Notes under the pieces: model-generated
Databases searched by the model: none
Told to the model about the DNA's origin: nothing
Seen by the model: only the letters and a program-made list of their open reading frames with translations
Part shown: one piece after another, positions 36,126 through 44,293 of the stretch
Layout: each line of letters starts with the position of its first letter
Position numbering within the stretch: position 1 is the stretch's first letter
Translations under genes and position numbers: made by a program
NCBI RefSeq assembly: GCF_019351435.1
Contig: NZ_JAHWYN010000014.1
Span: forward strand, 54,563-118,562
DNA length: 64,000 bases
Direction: 5' to 3'
Source: Flavobacterium taihuense
Lineage (GTDB): Bacteria; Bacteroidota; Bacteroidia; Flavobacteriales; Flavobacteriaceae

Positions 36126-36643
36126 ATTGTTTCATCTTTTTGGGTTAGTTTATCTCCTTTTCCAATAATTATGGCTCCAATCATAGCAGCCAATAACAAG
36201 ATACTGATTACTTCAAAGGGCAAAATAAAACCTCCTCGATCATAGCTTAAAAGACCCGAGCCAATATCAGCAACTGTGGTAGTTTTATAATTTTCCACAA
36301 CTTTGAAATCATAGGAATAAATTGTTGCCAGAAAAACACCAAGTCCAAATAAACAAAGAACTCCAGTTAGAATTTGCTTGGAAATTTTGGCCAATTCAAG
36401 CTCCATTTCGATATGGTGAACCAACAAAACAGAGAAAATTACCAAAACAATAATCCCTCCTGCATATATGGTAAGCTGAATTGCTGCCAGAAAATTATAA
36501 TCGATTAAAAAATAAATTCCCGCTATCCCAATCAATACAAATAATAAATAAACCACTGATCTAAGCATTTTACGACTGGTTACAGAAGCAATTGCAAAAA
36601 CAATCATTAGTAGTGCCAAAATATAAAATACAATTTTTTCCAT
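36122..36643 (-). CDS. nuoJ: complex I subunit J
   Basis: 173 aa, five helices. TM3 carries the conserved pi-bulge region LTIYAGGIIVLVIFSVLL; AIQLTIYAGGI is diagnostic. A Glu in LPFEVISILLLAAMIGAI is the usual TM5 feature. Membrane arm, between nuoI (4-base gap) and nuoK (overlap). Confidence 0.96.
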   Translation of the reverse strand: MEKIVFYILALLMIVFAIASVTSRKMLRSVVYLLFVLIGIAGIYFLIDYNFLAAIQLTIYAGGIIVLVIFSVLLVHHIEMELELAKISKQILTGVLCLFGLGVFLATIYSYDFKVVENYKTTTVADIGSGLLSYDRGGFILPFEVISILLLAAMIGAIIIGKGDKLTQKDETI

Positions 36644-36647
36644 AAGA

Positions 36648-37124
36648 TTAATCTTCTAAACCAGAAACCACGCGTGATCCTGGTTTGTTTAATACTCGAG
36701 TTAGGTAGGTTCTGTCATAAACGGAATTCTCAAAATTCTGAGCCCATTTTATGGCATCTGTCGGGCAGGCTTCAATGCAAAGTCCACACATGGTACACAT
36801 GCCTAAATGATAAATGTGTTGGTCTATCAATTTTTTCTTTTTACCGGTTTCCGGATCGATTTGTCTATCCCAAATAATTTCGATACTTCCGTTTGGGCAA
36901 GCCAGTTCGCATTTTTGGCAACCTGTACAACGGTGCTGATTATTTTCATCATGAGGCATTACTACTTCGCCACGAAAACGATCAAACATTTTTAAAGTAG
37001 CTCTATTATCAGGATACTCTTGTGTTATAGCTCCTTTTCTTGCATGCAAAAAATACTTACCGGTAACACTCATTCCTGTAAGAAGCGAACCTATTGCATG
37101 ATATATATCTGAAAAATAACTCAT
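36648..37124 (-). CDS. nuoI: complex I subunit I, 2[4Fe-4S] protein
   Basis: 158 aa. Two complete [4Fe-4S] motifs: C66-x2-C69-x2-C72-x3-C76 and C110-x2-C113-x2-C116-x3-C120 (GMCTMCGLCIEACPTDAI). They form clusters N6a and N6b that pass electrons to NuoB. Since the NADH module genes are absent from the operon, NuoI may be the electron entry point, for example from ferredoxin. N-terminal amphipathic helix for membrane association. Located between nuoH (4-base gap) and nuoJ. Confidence 0.97.
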   Translation of the reverse strand: MSYFSDIYHAIGSLLTGMSVTGKYFLHARKGAITQEYPDNRATLKMFDRFRGEVVMPHDENNQHRCTGCQKCELACPNGSIEIIWDRQIDPETGKKKKLIDQHIYHLGMCTMCGLCIEACPTDAIKWAQNFENSVYDRTYLTRVLNKPGSRVVSGLED

Positions 37125-37128
37125 AATC

Positions 37129-38193
37129 TTAAAATTTAATGGTTAATTTAAGTAACACTATCAATGCCATTAATACTAAGTTCATTAAGTTTAACGGAAG
37201 TAAATATTTCCATTCCAAAACAAGGAGTTGGTCAATTCTTAATCTCGGAAACGTCCACCTGAACCACATCATTAAAAAAATGAGTACCAAGGTTTTTGCC
37301 AAAAACCAAAATACACCCAATAAAGGAATCGATTCGGTTATCCCGAATGGAGATAAATAACCTCCAAAAAAAACGGTTGTGGCAATAGCCGAAATAATAA
37401 ACATATTGATAAACTCGGCCAAAAAGAAATAGGCAAACTTCATTCCCGAATATTCGGTATGGAAACCGGCACCAAGCTCGGATTCAGCTTCAACCAAATC
37501 AAAAGGCGCTCTGTTGGTTTCGGCAGTTCCTGCAATCATATAAATCATAAAGGCGATTATTGCGGGAATATGTCCTTGAACAATAAGCCATCCGTGTTTT
37601 TGAACTTCAACTATTTCAGAAAGCTGAAGTGAACCAGTCATCAAAACCATAGTCATTAATGATAATCCAACCGAAAGTTCATAACTAATGGTTTGAACTC
37701 CGCTACGCATAGCACCAATCATCGCGAATTTATTATTGCTGCTCCAACCTGCCAATAATATGCCGATCACTCCAATCGATGATATCGCTATCAAAAAGAA
37801 TATACCAATGTTGATATCAAAAGCTTGTAATTCTTTAGAAAAAGGAAAAAGTGACAAAGCCATCAATGCGGTTACAATTACAAAATAAGGTGCTAAATTG
37901 TATAAAAACTTATCGGCTTTGATCGTCACCGTCAATTCTTTGGACACTAATTTTAAGGCATCGGCAATAGTTTGCATCAATCCATGAAAACCTACTCGGT
38001 TCGGACCAAGTCGTAACTGAAACCAAGCTGCAACTTTTCTTTCAAGCAAAACCAAAAATAATCCAGCAATTGCAAAAAAAGCCAAATAAACCAAAGCTAT
38101 TAACGTCATTTCTACAATACTTGCCGCTGTTTCGGGAAGTATAGCCAAAAGCCATTCGTGAATATTTTTTGTGATGTTCATTGCTATATACAT
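37129..38193 (-). CDS. nuoH: complex I subunit H
   Basis: 354 aa from the ATG at 38193; a longer frame opens with TTG at 38214, overlapping nuoD by 11 bases, and a second ATG at 38181 is possible. Eight helices. Motifs: LLERKVAAWFQLRLGPNRVGFHG by its ends (about 47-69) on the quinone-side loop, AETNRAPFDLVEAESELGAGFHTEYSGMKFA by its ends (about 224-254), and RWTFPRLRIDQLL. It contributes the quinone chamber and links both arms. Confidence 0.96.
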   Translation of the reverse strand: MYIAMNITKNIHEWLLAILPETAASIVEMTLIALVYLAFFAIAGLFLVLLERKVAAWFQLRLGPNRVGFHGLMQTIADALKLVSKELTVTIKADKFLYNLAPYFVIVTALMALSLFPFSKELQAFDINIGIFFLIAISSIGVIGILLAGWSSNNKFAMIGAMRSGVQTISYELSVGLSLMTMVLMTGSLQLSEIVEVQKHGWLIVQGHIPAIIAFMIYMIAGTAETNRAPFDLVEAESELGAGFHTEYSGMKFAYFFLAEFINMFIISAIATTVFFGGYLSPFGITESIPLLGVFWFLAKTLVLIFLMMWFRWTFPRLRIDQLLVLEWKYLLPLNLMNLVLMALIVLLKLTIKF

Positions 38194-38203
38194 AGTATGG
38201 AAT

Positions 38204-39325
38204 TTATCGGTCAATATCTGGAATTACAAGATCTAAAGTTGCCATTGTTGCTACCAAATCCCCTATTTTACCACCAACGGCAATATGGTTCAATAGTGAT
38301 AAGTTTGAAAATCCTGGTGAACGAAATTTTAATCGATAGGGATTTTTTGTTCCTGTACTTATAATAAAAACGCCCAATTCTCCTCTGGCAGTTTCTACCT
38401 TTTGATAATACTCTCCGGCAGGTAATTTGATTACTGCATCGGTTGTTGCTTTATAGCTACCCTCGGGAATGTTATCAATTAATTGCTCAATAATGGACAT
38501 AGACTCCCACATTTCCTGAATTCTAACTTGGTATCGCGCAAAAGTGTCTCCTTCTGTTTTCAATACTTCGTTAAAAGTCACTTTATCATAAGCACTATAT
38601 ATATGGTGCTTTCTAACATCACAGGAATATCCTGATCCTCTTCCTACTGGCCCTGAAGCCCCAAATGCAATAGCATCCTCTTTTGTCAAAACACCAATTC
38701 CTTTCATTCTTTTTTGAAAAATGATATTTCCTGTCAAAAGCGTGTCGTATTCCGGAAGTTTTGTTTTAAAATGGGCAATAAACTCTTTAACCCTTTTTAC
38801 AAAATTGGGATGAATGTCAAACATTAATCCTCCAGGAACATTGTAATTCATTGTCAAACGAGCTCCACAGGTTTCTTCAAAAATATCGTTAATCAATTCG
38901 CGATCCCTGAATCCATAAAAATAAGTGGTCAAAGCTCCAACATCCATCCCCATAACTCCCCACCATAACGTATGGGAAGCGATTCGGGTTAATTCGGCTA
39001 TAATGGTGCGAATCACTTTTACACGATCGGGAACTTCTAGTTGAAGAGCATTCTCAACCGTAAGACAAACTGCTTCATTGTTGATATGAGCGGATAAATA
39101 ATCCATTCTATCCGTTAAATGCACAATTTGTTGATAGCTGTCGTGCTCACATATTTTTTCAATAGAACGATGAATGTATCCTAAATCGGGTTCCACTTTT
39201 TTGATTATTTCACCATCTATAGTTAACAACAAACGCAAAACACCATGTGTTGCGGGATGCTGCGGTCCCATATTGATAAAATACTCTTCGGATTTAAGGT
39301 TATTGATTATAGTAGTTGCATCCAT
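38204..39325 (-). CDS. nuoD: complex I subunit D (49-kDa)
   Basis: 373 aa, not fused to NuoC. N-terminal MGPQHPATHGVLRLLLTIDGE by its ends (about 19-39), then DLGYIHRSIEK with the quinone-site His/Tyr region, RDRELINDIFEETCGARLT, and the C-terminal RSPGFSNLSLLNHIAVGGKIGDLVATMATLDLVIPDIDR region with the carboxyl end typical of the family. It forms the quinone-binding pocket with NuoB. It lies 6 bases after nuoC; the next gene is nuoH, with no nuoE, nuoF or nuoG between. Confidence 0.97.
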   Translation of the reverse strand: MDATTIINNLKSEEYFINMGPQHPATHGVLRLLLTIDGEIIKKVEPDLGYIHRSIEKICEHDSYQQIVHLTDRMDYLSAHINNEAVCLTVENALQLEVPDRVKVIRTIIAELTRIASHTLWWGVMGMDVGALTTYFYGFRDRELINDIFEETCGARLTMNYNVPGGLMFDIHPNFVKRVKEFIAHFKTKLPEYDTLLTGNIIFQKRMKGIGVLTKEDAIAFGASGPVGRGSGYSCDVRKHHIYSAYDKVTFNEVLKTEGDTFARYQVRIQEMWESMSIIEQLIDNIPEGSYKATTDAVIKLPAGEYYQKVETARGELGVFIISTGTKNPYRLKFRSPGFSNLSLLNHIAVGGKIGDLVATMATLDLVIPDIDR

Positions 39326-39331
39326 ATTTCC

Positions 39332-39817
39332 TTATTTGATGATCATATTAATTTCATCCACATAATCTTTTCGAAGCGGAAACCCATCCCATTCCTCAGT
39401 TAAAAAGAGTCTTTTTAAATTGGGATGATTGTTGAATTTTATCCCGAAGAAATCAAAAACTTCTCGCTCATGGAATTCGGCTGTAGGCCAAATATCAGAA
39501 ACCGTGTCAAAAGTTGGATTTTCTCTGTCTTCCGTTTTTACTTTTACAACAATAATATGACGGTGAGAGGTGGACTCTAAATGATAAACAACACCCATCT
39601 CTTTTTCCCAATCCACACCGCTTAAACAAAACAGATAATCGAAATTCGTTTCACTATTGCTTTTCAACTGAACCATTAGTTGATGAAGTCGTTCCGGCTG
39701 AACGGTGATATTCAAAAACTGTGATTTCTCTTCGGTAAATTCCAAACCATTGGTTATCGGATCAGGATTCCAACTGTTTATTAAACTTTGTAATGCTTCG
39801 TTTGTCATAATCTTCAT
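39332..39817 (-). CDS. nuoC: complex I subunit C (30-kDa)
   Basis: 161 aa. Family core: HIIVVKVKTEDRENPTFDTVSDIWPTAEFHEREVFDFFGI by its ends (about 84-123) and the C-terminal KRLFLTEEWDGFPLRKDY with the 30-kDa signature. Peripheral arm, binds NuoD. It is a separate gene, unlike the nuoCD fusion of E. coli. Start at 39817; M4 (39808) is an alternative and the choice cannot be settled from sequence. Two bases separate it from nuoB. Confidence 0.95.
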   Translation of the reverse strand: MKIMTNEALQSLINSWNPDPITNGLEFTEEKSQFLNITVQPERLHQLMVQLKSNSETNFDYLFCLSGVDWEKEMGVVYHLESTSHRHIIVVKVKTEDRENPTFDTVSDIWPTAEFHEREVFDFFGIKFNNHPNLKRLFLTEEWDGFPLRKDYVDEINMIIK

Positions 39818-39819
39818 TA

Positions 39820-40380
39820 TTAAAGCCCTTCATCAAAGCCGTCAATAGGATATGTTTTATTTTTCATACTCTCTGTTCTAATTTTTGCCTGAAGCATCAA
39901 CATCCCTTCCAATAAAGCTTCAGGACGAGGAGGACAGCCAGGCACGTAAACATCTACAGGAATAACATGATCTGCTCCTTTCACTACTGAATAGGAATTA
40001 TAATAAAAAGGCCCTCCAGAAATAGCACAAGCTCCCATGGCAATTACATATTTGGGTTCGGCCATTTGATCGTACAAACGACGTAAAACTGGTGCCATTT
40101 TATTGACGATAGTCCCCGCAATAATGATTAAATCGGCTTGTCTGGGTGAAGGTCTTGCAACTTCAAAACCAAATCTTGAATAATCATGGCGAGCGGCTCC
40201 TGTTTGCATCATTTCTATGGCGCAACAACTGGTTCCAAAATACAGAGACCAAAGAGAATTAGATCGTCCCCAATTTATAATTTGGTCTAATGAAGTGATG
40301 ACCACATTGGCTCCATTTCCTGCAGGGATAACTTTTCCTGGGAAATCTGCAGGGATTTCCGGTATGTTGTTTATTCCCAT
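39820..40380 (-). CDS. nuoB: complex I subunit B (N2 cluster)
   Basis: 186 aa. All four N2-cluster cysteines are present: C52 and C53 ([11 protein letters not shown]), C118 ([10 protein letters not shown]) and C149 ([15 protein letters not shown]). It receives electrons from NuoI and reduces quinone with NuoD. It overlaps nuoA by 10 bases. The intact cluster argues that the complex is functional despite lacking the NADH module genes. Confidence 0.97.
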   Translation of the reverse strand: MGINNIPEIPADFPGKVIPAGNGANVVITSLDQIINWGRSNSLWSLYFGTSCCAIEMMQTGAARHDYSRFGFEVARPSPRQADLIIIAGTIVNKMAPVLRRLYDQMAEPKYVIAMGACAISGGPFYYNSYSVVKGADHVIPVDVYVPGCPPRPEALLEGMLMLQAKIRTESMKNKTYPIDGFDEGL

Positions 40381-40721
40381 TTTAATGCTCCTTTTTTCCA
40401 GGCATAGGCTAAACCTAATCCCAGTATGACTAGAAATATGATAATTTCAACGAATGCAACCATTCCTATTTTTTGAAAAACTACTGCCCATGGAAGTAAA
40501 AATGCTACCTCCACATCAAAAATCAAGAATAAAATGGCATATAAATAATAACCCACTTTAAATTGAACCCAGGTAGGCCCAATGGTTGTCATTCCGCTTT
40601 CGTAAGGCTCCCGTTTTTGTGTATTATCGGATTTTGGCGAAATTAAGTCTGATAAAAAATTAGCACCTGCAACCAAAACAATTCCGGCTAACAAGAATAC
40701 TATTATTGCTTCTGAACCCAT
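40371..40721 (-). CDS. nuoA: complex I subunit A
   Basis: 116 aa, three helices. The loop with [13 protein letters not shown] and [27 protein letters not shown] by its ends (about 55-81) is diagnostic. It is the first nuo gene, 28 bases after korB, so the Nuo genes look like the distal part of the kor transcript; no separate promoter box is evident in the gap. Confidence 0.96.
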   Translation of the reverse strand: MGSEAIIVFLLAGIVLVAGANFLSDLISPKSDNTQKREPYESGMTTIGPTWVQFKVGYYLYAILFLIFDVEVAFLLPWAVVFQKIGMVAFVEIIIFLVILGLGLAYAWKKGALKWE

Positions 40722-40749
40722 ATTTATAAAGTTTAATTCGTTTGTTCTA

Positions 40750-41763
40750 TTATTTTACTTCATATGTTTCACCCGAAAAGAATAAATCATCCGTTTTCGT
40801 GAAGGGAGAATTTGCTTTGACTTGAGCAGTTAAGGCTGCTTCTCTTTCTTCTAAAGTTACATCATCAAAACTTCTGATTACCCCTGTTGCCAATGGATAT
40901 TCCAACTTAATCAACATGTGGTGAAGTGTTGTATCTTTTTCTTTGGCATTATGAATCAAAATATCCTCTTGGGTTATTCCGTTTTCGCCAATGGTTACAA
41001 CCTCTAATTTCAGTCCGTTTAACACTAATCCTTTATCACGGTTTTTTCCAAAAATCATCGGTTTTCCATGTTCCAGAAAGATTTGTTTGTCTTCTTTCAC
41101 TTCTTTATCTGAGATTTGATCATAGCAACCGTCATTAAAAATCACGCAATTTTGCAAAACTTCAATCAAAGATGTTCCTTTAAATTGGTGCGCTTCTATG
41201 AAAATTTGTCCCATTTCTTTTGGACTATTCCCCACAACCCTCGCAAAAAATCGCGCTTGGGCTCCCAACGCCAGTTCGCCAGGTGAAAAAGGAGGTTGCG
41301 TATTGCCATAAGGAGAAGATTTTGTTTTTTGTCCAATTAATGAGGTTGGCGAAAATTGTCCCTTTGTCAAACCATAAATTTCATTGTTGAATAAAATAAT
41401 ATTCAAATCAATATTTCTACGCAAAACATGGATGAAGTGATTTCCTCCAATAGCCATTGCGTCACCGTCACCAGTAGCAATCCAAACGCTTAGATTTGGA
41501 TTGGCCAATTTTACGCCTGTAGCAATTCCGGGAGCTCGACCATGAATACTGTGAATTCCATAGGTTTCCATATAATACGGGAAACGGGAGGAACATCCAA
41601 TTCCTGAGACAAACACAACATTTTCTTTGGCAACACCCATTTCGGGTAGTACTTTTTGCATCGTACGTAAAATCACGTAATCATCACAACCAGGACACCA
41701 TCTTACTTCTTGATTACTTGTAAAATCCTTGGATGTATATTTTTGATCAATAGTTGTTTCCAT
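40750..41763 (-). CDS. korB: 2-oxoacid:ferredoxin oxidoreductase beta subunit (2-oxoglutarate type)
   Basis: 337 aa. Thiamine diphosphate site GDGDAMAIGGNH followed by NNEIYGLTKGQ (about 98-137). Cys residues in WCPGCDDY (about 22-29) and GIGCSSRFPYY (about 53-63), with a further conserved one downstream, match the [4Fe-4S] ligands of this beta-chain class. It catalyses CoA-dependent oxidative decarboxylation of a 2-oxoacid with reduction of ferredoxin. The similarity pattern (two-subunit alpha/gamma fusion plus beta, as in Mycobacterium KorAB) points to 2-oxoglutarate, but substrate is inferred. Two bases after korA. Confidence 0.93.
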   Translation of the reverse strand: METTIDQKYTSKDFTSNQEVRWCPGCDDYVILRTMQKVLPEMGVAKENVVFVSGIGCSSRFPYYMETYGIHSIHGRAPGIATGVKLANPNLSVWIATGDGDAMAIGGNHFIHVLRRNIDLNIILFNNEIYGLTKGQFSPTSLIGQKTKSSPYGNTQPPFSPGELALGAQARFFARVVGNSPKEMGQIFIEAHQFKGTSLIEVLQNCVIFNDGCYDQISDKEVKEDKQIFLEHGKPMIFGKNRDKGLVLNGLKLEVVTIGENGITQEDILIHNAKEKDTTLHHMLIKLEYPLATGVIRSFDDVTLEEREAALTAQVKANSPFTKTDDLFFSGETYEVK

Positions 41764-41765
41764 AA

Positions 41766-43631
41766 TTATACGAGTTCTTTAAATTTTCTAATGAGGTCGT
41801 TACTGCCAAAAGGTAACCCCTGAATTTTGTTGAATTGCAAAAATTCGAATGTGTCGAAATTAATTTTTAAAACACTCGCAAACTGACCTGAGTTTAATTC
41901 ACAGACAACAATTTTTTTGAATTTTGATAAAATTTCTCCGGTATTCTTAGGCAATGGATTGATATAATTAAAATGGGCATACCCTATATTTTTATATCCT
42001 TCCATATTTATTTGTTTTACTGCAGAATGTAAAGAACCATAGGTTCCGCCCCACCCTATCACCAACAAATCACCTTCTTGTGCAAATTCCGTTTCTAAGT
42101 CGGGTATATTAAACTGTACGCGTTTAATTTTTTCAGATCTAATGGTAGTCATCTTCTCATGGTTTACAGCATCATAAGAAATATTACCCGTTACACTGTC
42201 TTTTTCCAAACCACCAATTCGATGTTCTAATCCTAGAGTGCCAGGAACTGCCCAATTACGAGCGAGAGTAGTAGCATCTCTATCATAGGAGTGCCAATTT
42301 TCTTTTACCTCCGTAATTTTATTGTTTTTGATGGCAGGCATTTCAGCCACCGTTTTAATTTTCCACGGAGCTGATCCGTTTGCGATGTAGCCGTCTGTCA
42401 ATAATATTACTGGGGTCATGTGTTCCAAGGCCAGTCTCGCTGCTTCATAAGCAAAATTAAAACAGTTCGCCGGTGTGCTCGCCGCCAAAACAATGACAGG
42501 GCTTTCACCATTTCGGCCATACATGGCTTGCAATAAATCCGATTGTTCTGTTTTTGTAGGCAATCCCGTTGAAGGTCCTCCTCGTTGCACATCAACTATT
42601 ACCAACGGAAGTTCCGTCATCACGGCTAAGCCAATGGCTTCACCTTTTAATGCCAATCCTGGGCCCGAAGTAGTTGTAATCGCCAAATCACCTGCGAAAG
42701 CAGCACCAATAGCCGATGTGACACCTGCAATTTCGTCTTCTGCCTGAAAGGCTTTTACGCCAAAGTGTTTGTGTTTGACCAATTCGTGCAAAATATCGGT
42801 AGCTGGAGTAATAGGATAAGATCCCAAAAACAATTCCAAGCCCGATTTTTCTGCTGCTGCCAGAAACCCCCAAGCCGTGGCCGTATTCCCCATAATAATT
42901 CTATAGGTACCCGCAGGCATTTTTGCTGGAGAAATTGAGTAGGAATTTGGCATAAGTTCTAAAGTTTCGGCATAATAATATCCCGCATTTAAAACTTTGG
43001 TGTTAGCTTCAATTAGATTAGGAGTCGCTTTAAATTTTTTATTCAAAAACTCAACAGTATGTTCAGTAGAACGATTGTACATCCAATAAATCATACCCAA
43101 TGCGAACATGTTTTTGCTTCGGGTAATTATTTTATTGTCTAATCCTTCAATGTCTTTTAAAGCCTCTCTGGTCAATGAAGTCATATCAACTTCTATAATT
43201 CTATAATTTTCAAGACTTCCATCTTCTAAAGGATTAGTAGTATATTCGGCTTTTTCTAAATTCTTTTTTGAAAAGGAATCCGAATCTACTATAATAGTAT
43301 GACCTGGTTTTAAGGCATATAAATTTGTTTTTAAAGCGGCAGGATTCATCGCCACCAGTAAATCCAAATTATCACCTGGAGTACTCACTTCAACACTGCC
43401 TATGTGTACTTGAAATCCGGAGACTCCATACAAACTTCCTTGTGGAGCTCTAATTTCGGCAGGATAGTTAGGGAAGGTTGCAATATCATTACCAAACATC
43501 GCAGAGGTATCAGAAAACTGGGTTCCGGTTAACTGCATACCATCTCCTGAATCACCAACAAATCGAATTACGACTGCTTCTAGGATTTCAGGCTTGGAAT
43601 CAAGTTGGGGTTTTAATTTATCTATAATCAT
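41766..43631 (-). CDS. korA: 2-oxoacid:ferredoxin oxidoreductase alpha subunit (gamma-alpha fusion)
   Basis: 621 aa from the ATG at 43631. A longer frame to 43688 is rejected because the -7 promoter box lies inside it. N-terminal gamma domain (about 20-190; VIRFVGDSGDGMQLTG, FPNYPAEIRAPQGS) is fused to the pyrimidine-binding alpha domain (about 230-480; LFLGSYPITPATDILHEL, QAEDEIAGVTSAIGAAFAG, TTTSGPGLALKGEA) and a C-terminal domain. Together with KorB it oxidises a 2-oxoacid, probably 2-oxoglutarate, and reduces ferredoxin. First gene of the operon that continues into nuoABCDHIJKLMN, divergent from the ferredoxin gene. Confidence 0.94.
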   Translation of the reverse strand: MIIDKLKPQLDSKPEILEAVVIRFVGDSGDGMQLTGTQFSDTSAMFGNDIATFPNYPAEIRAPQGSLYGVSGFQVHIGSVEVSTPGDNLDLLVAMNPAALKTNLYALKPGHTIIVDSDSFSKKNLEKAEYTTNPLEDGSLENYRIIEVDMTSLTREALKDIEGLDNKIITRSKNMFALGMIYWMYNRSTEHTVEFLNKKFKATPNLIEANTKVLNAGYYYAETLELMPNSYSISPAKMPAGTYRIIMGNTATAWGFLAAAEKSGLELFLGSYPITPATDILHELVKHKHFGVKAFQAEDEIAGVTSAIGAAFAGDLAITTTSGPGLALKGEAIGLAVMTELPLVIVDVQRGGPSTGLPTKTEQSDLLQAMYGRNGESPVIVLAASTPANCFNFAYEAARLALEHMTPVILLTDGYIANGSAPWKIKTVAEMPAIKNNKITEVKENWHSYDRDATTLARNWAVPGTLGLEHRIGGLEKDSVTGNISYDAVNHEKMTTIRSEKIKRVQFNIPDLETEFAQEGDLLVIGWGGTYGSLHSAVKQINMEGYKNIGYAHFNYINPLPKNTGEILSKFKKIVVCELNSGQFASVLKINFDTFEFLQFNKIQGLPFGSNDLIRKFKELV

Positions 43632-43685
43632 AATTTTAAAAGAATTAAATTTTTCGAAATAGACTAAAAACAACATTTGAGATAT

Positions 43686-43693
43686 CAAATATA
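43686..43693 (-). promoter_or_regulatory. -7 box of the kor-nuo operon
   Basis: On the minus strand TATATTTG matches the Bacteroidota -7 element exactly, 54 bases before the korA ATG. The expected TTTG -33 element is not clear at 19-23 bases upstream, so regulation by an activator is possible. Confidence 0.55.
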
Positions 43694-43785
43694 ATTTAAC
43701 ATTTATCGAAAAAACATGACATAAATCATAAAAAAAAAATAAAATAGCAATTAAATTTACCTATAAATATTAAATACATAAAAAT

Positions 43786-44133
43786 ATGGCTATTATTATA
43801 ACTGATGAATGCATTAACTGCGACGCTTGTATTTCAGAATGTCCAAACAATGCAATCTACGAACCAGATGACAAATGGTCCTATTCTGATGGGACTACTT
43901 TAAAAGGAATGGTAAAATCTCCAAAGGGGATTGAAATTGATGCAGATGCAGAACACAAACCTCTTTCAGATGAGTTTTTCTACATTGTATCCGATAAATG
44001 CACAGAGTGCAAAGGCTTTCATGAAAAACCTCAATGCGCTTCTGTTTGTCCTGTTGATTGCTGTATACCAGATGTAAATCATGTAGAAACCGAAGAGGAA
44101 TTGCTACAAAAAAAGGAATGGCTGCATAGTTAG
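43786..44133 (+). CDS. 2[4Fe-4S] ferredoxin, Allochromatium (Alvin) type
   Basis: 115 aa. First cluster C9-x2-C12-x2-C15-x3-C19 (ECINCDACISECPNNAIYEP), second C72-x2-C75-x8-C84-x3-C88 with an 8-residue insertion (ECKGFHEKPQCASVCP). That insertion and the C-terminal extension define the Alvin-type ferredoxins, which have one very low-potential cluster. It is therefore a fitting electron carrier between KorAB/NifJ and the Nuo complex. It starts divergently from korA and precedes nifJ by 160 bases on the same strand. Confidence 0.94.
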   Translation: MAIIITDECINCDACISECPNNAIYEPDDKWSYSDGTTLKGMVKSPKGIEIDADAEHKPLSDEFFYIVSDKCTECKGFHEKPQCASVCPVDCCIPDVNHVETEEELLQKKEWLHS

Positions 44134-44293
44134 TAACGCATCTAATACAAGAATCGAAAGCCTTTAAATATTATATTCAGTTGATTATTTTTAAAATTTT
44201 CGACCATAAACCCTATACTGTCAATAATTTGTATCTGTGTGTGGAATAAATAGTAAGCAGCAAATTCATGATGGTAAACAATCATTTAATCTT

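Noticed and set aside
38204..38214. Upstream TTG start of nuoH overlapping nuoD
   Set aside because: An ATG 21 bases later gives a normal-length protein without overlap; TTG use is not needed here.
43632..43688. 19-codon N-terminal extension of korA
   Set aside because: It contains the TATATTTG promoter box, and the shorter ATG start gives the expected domain start.
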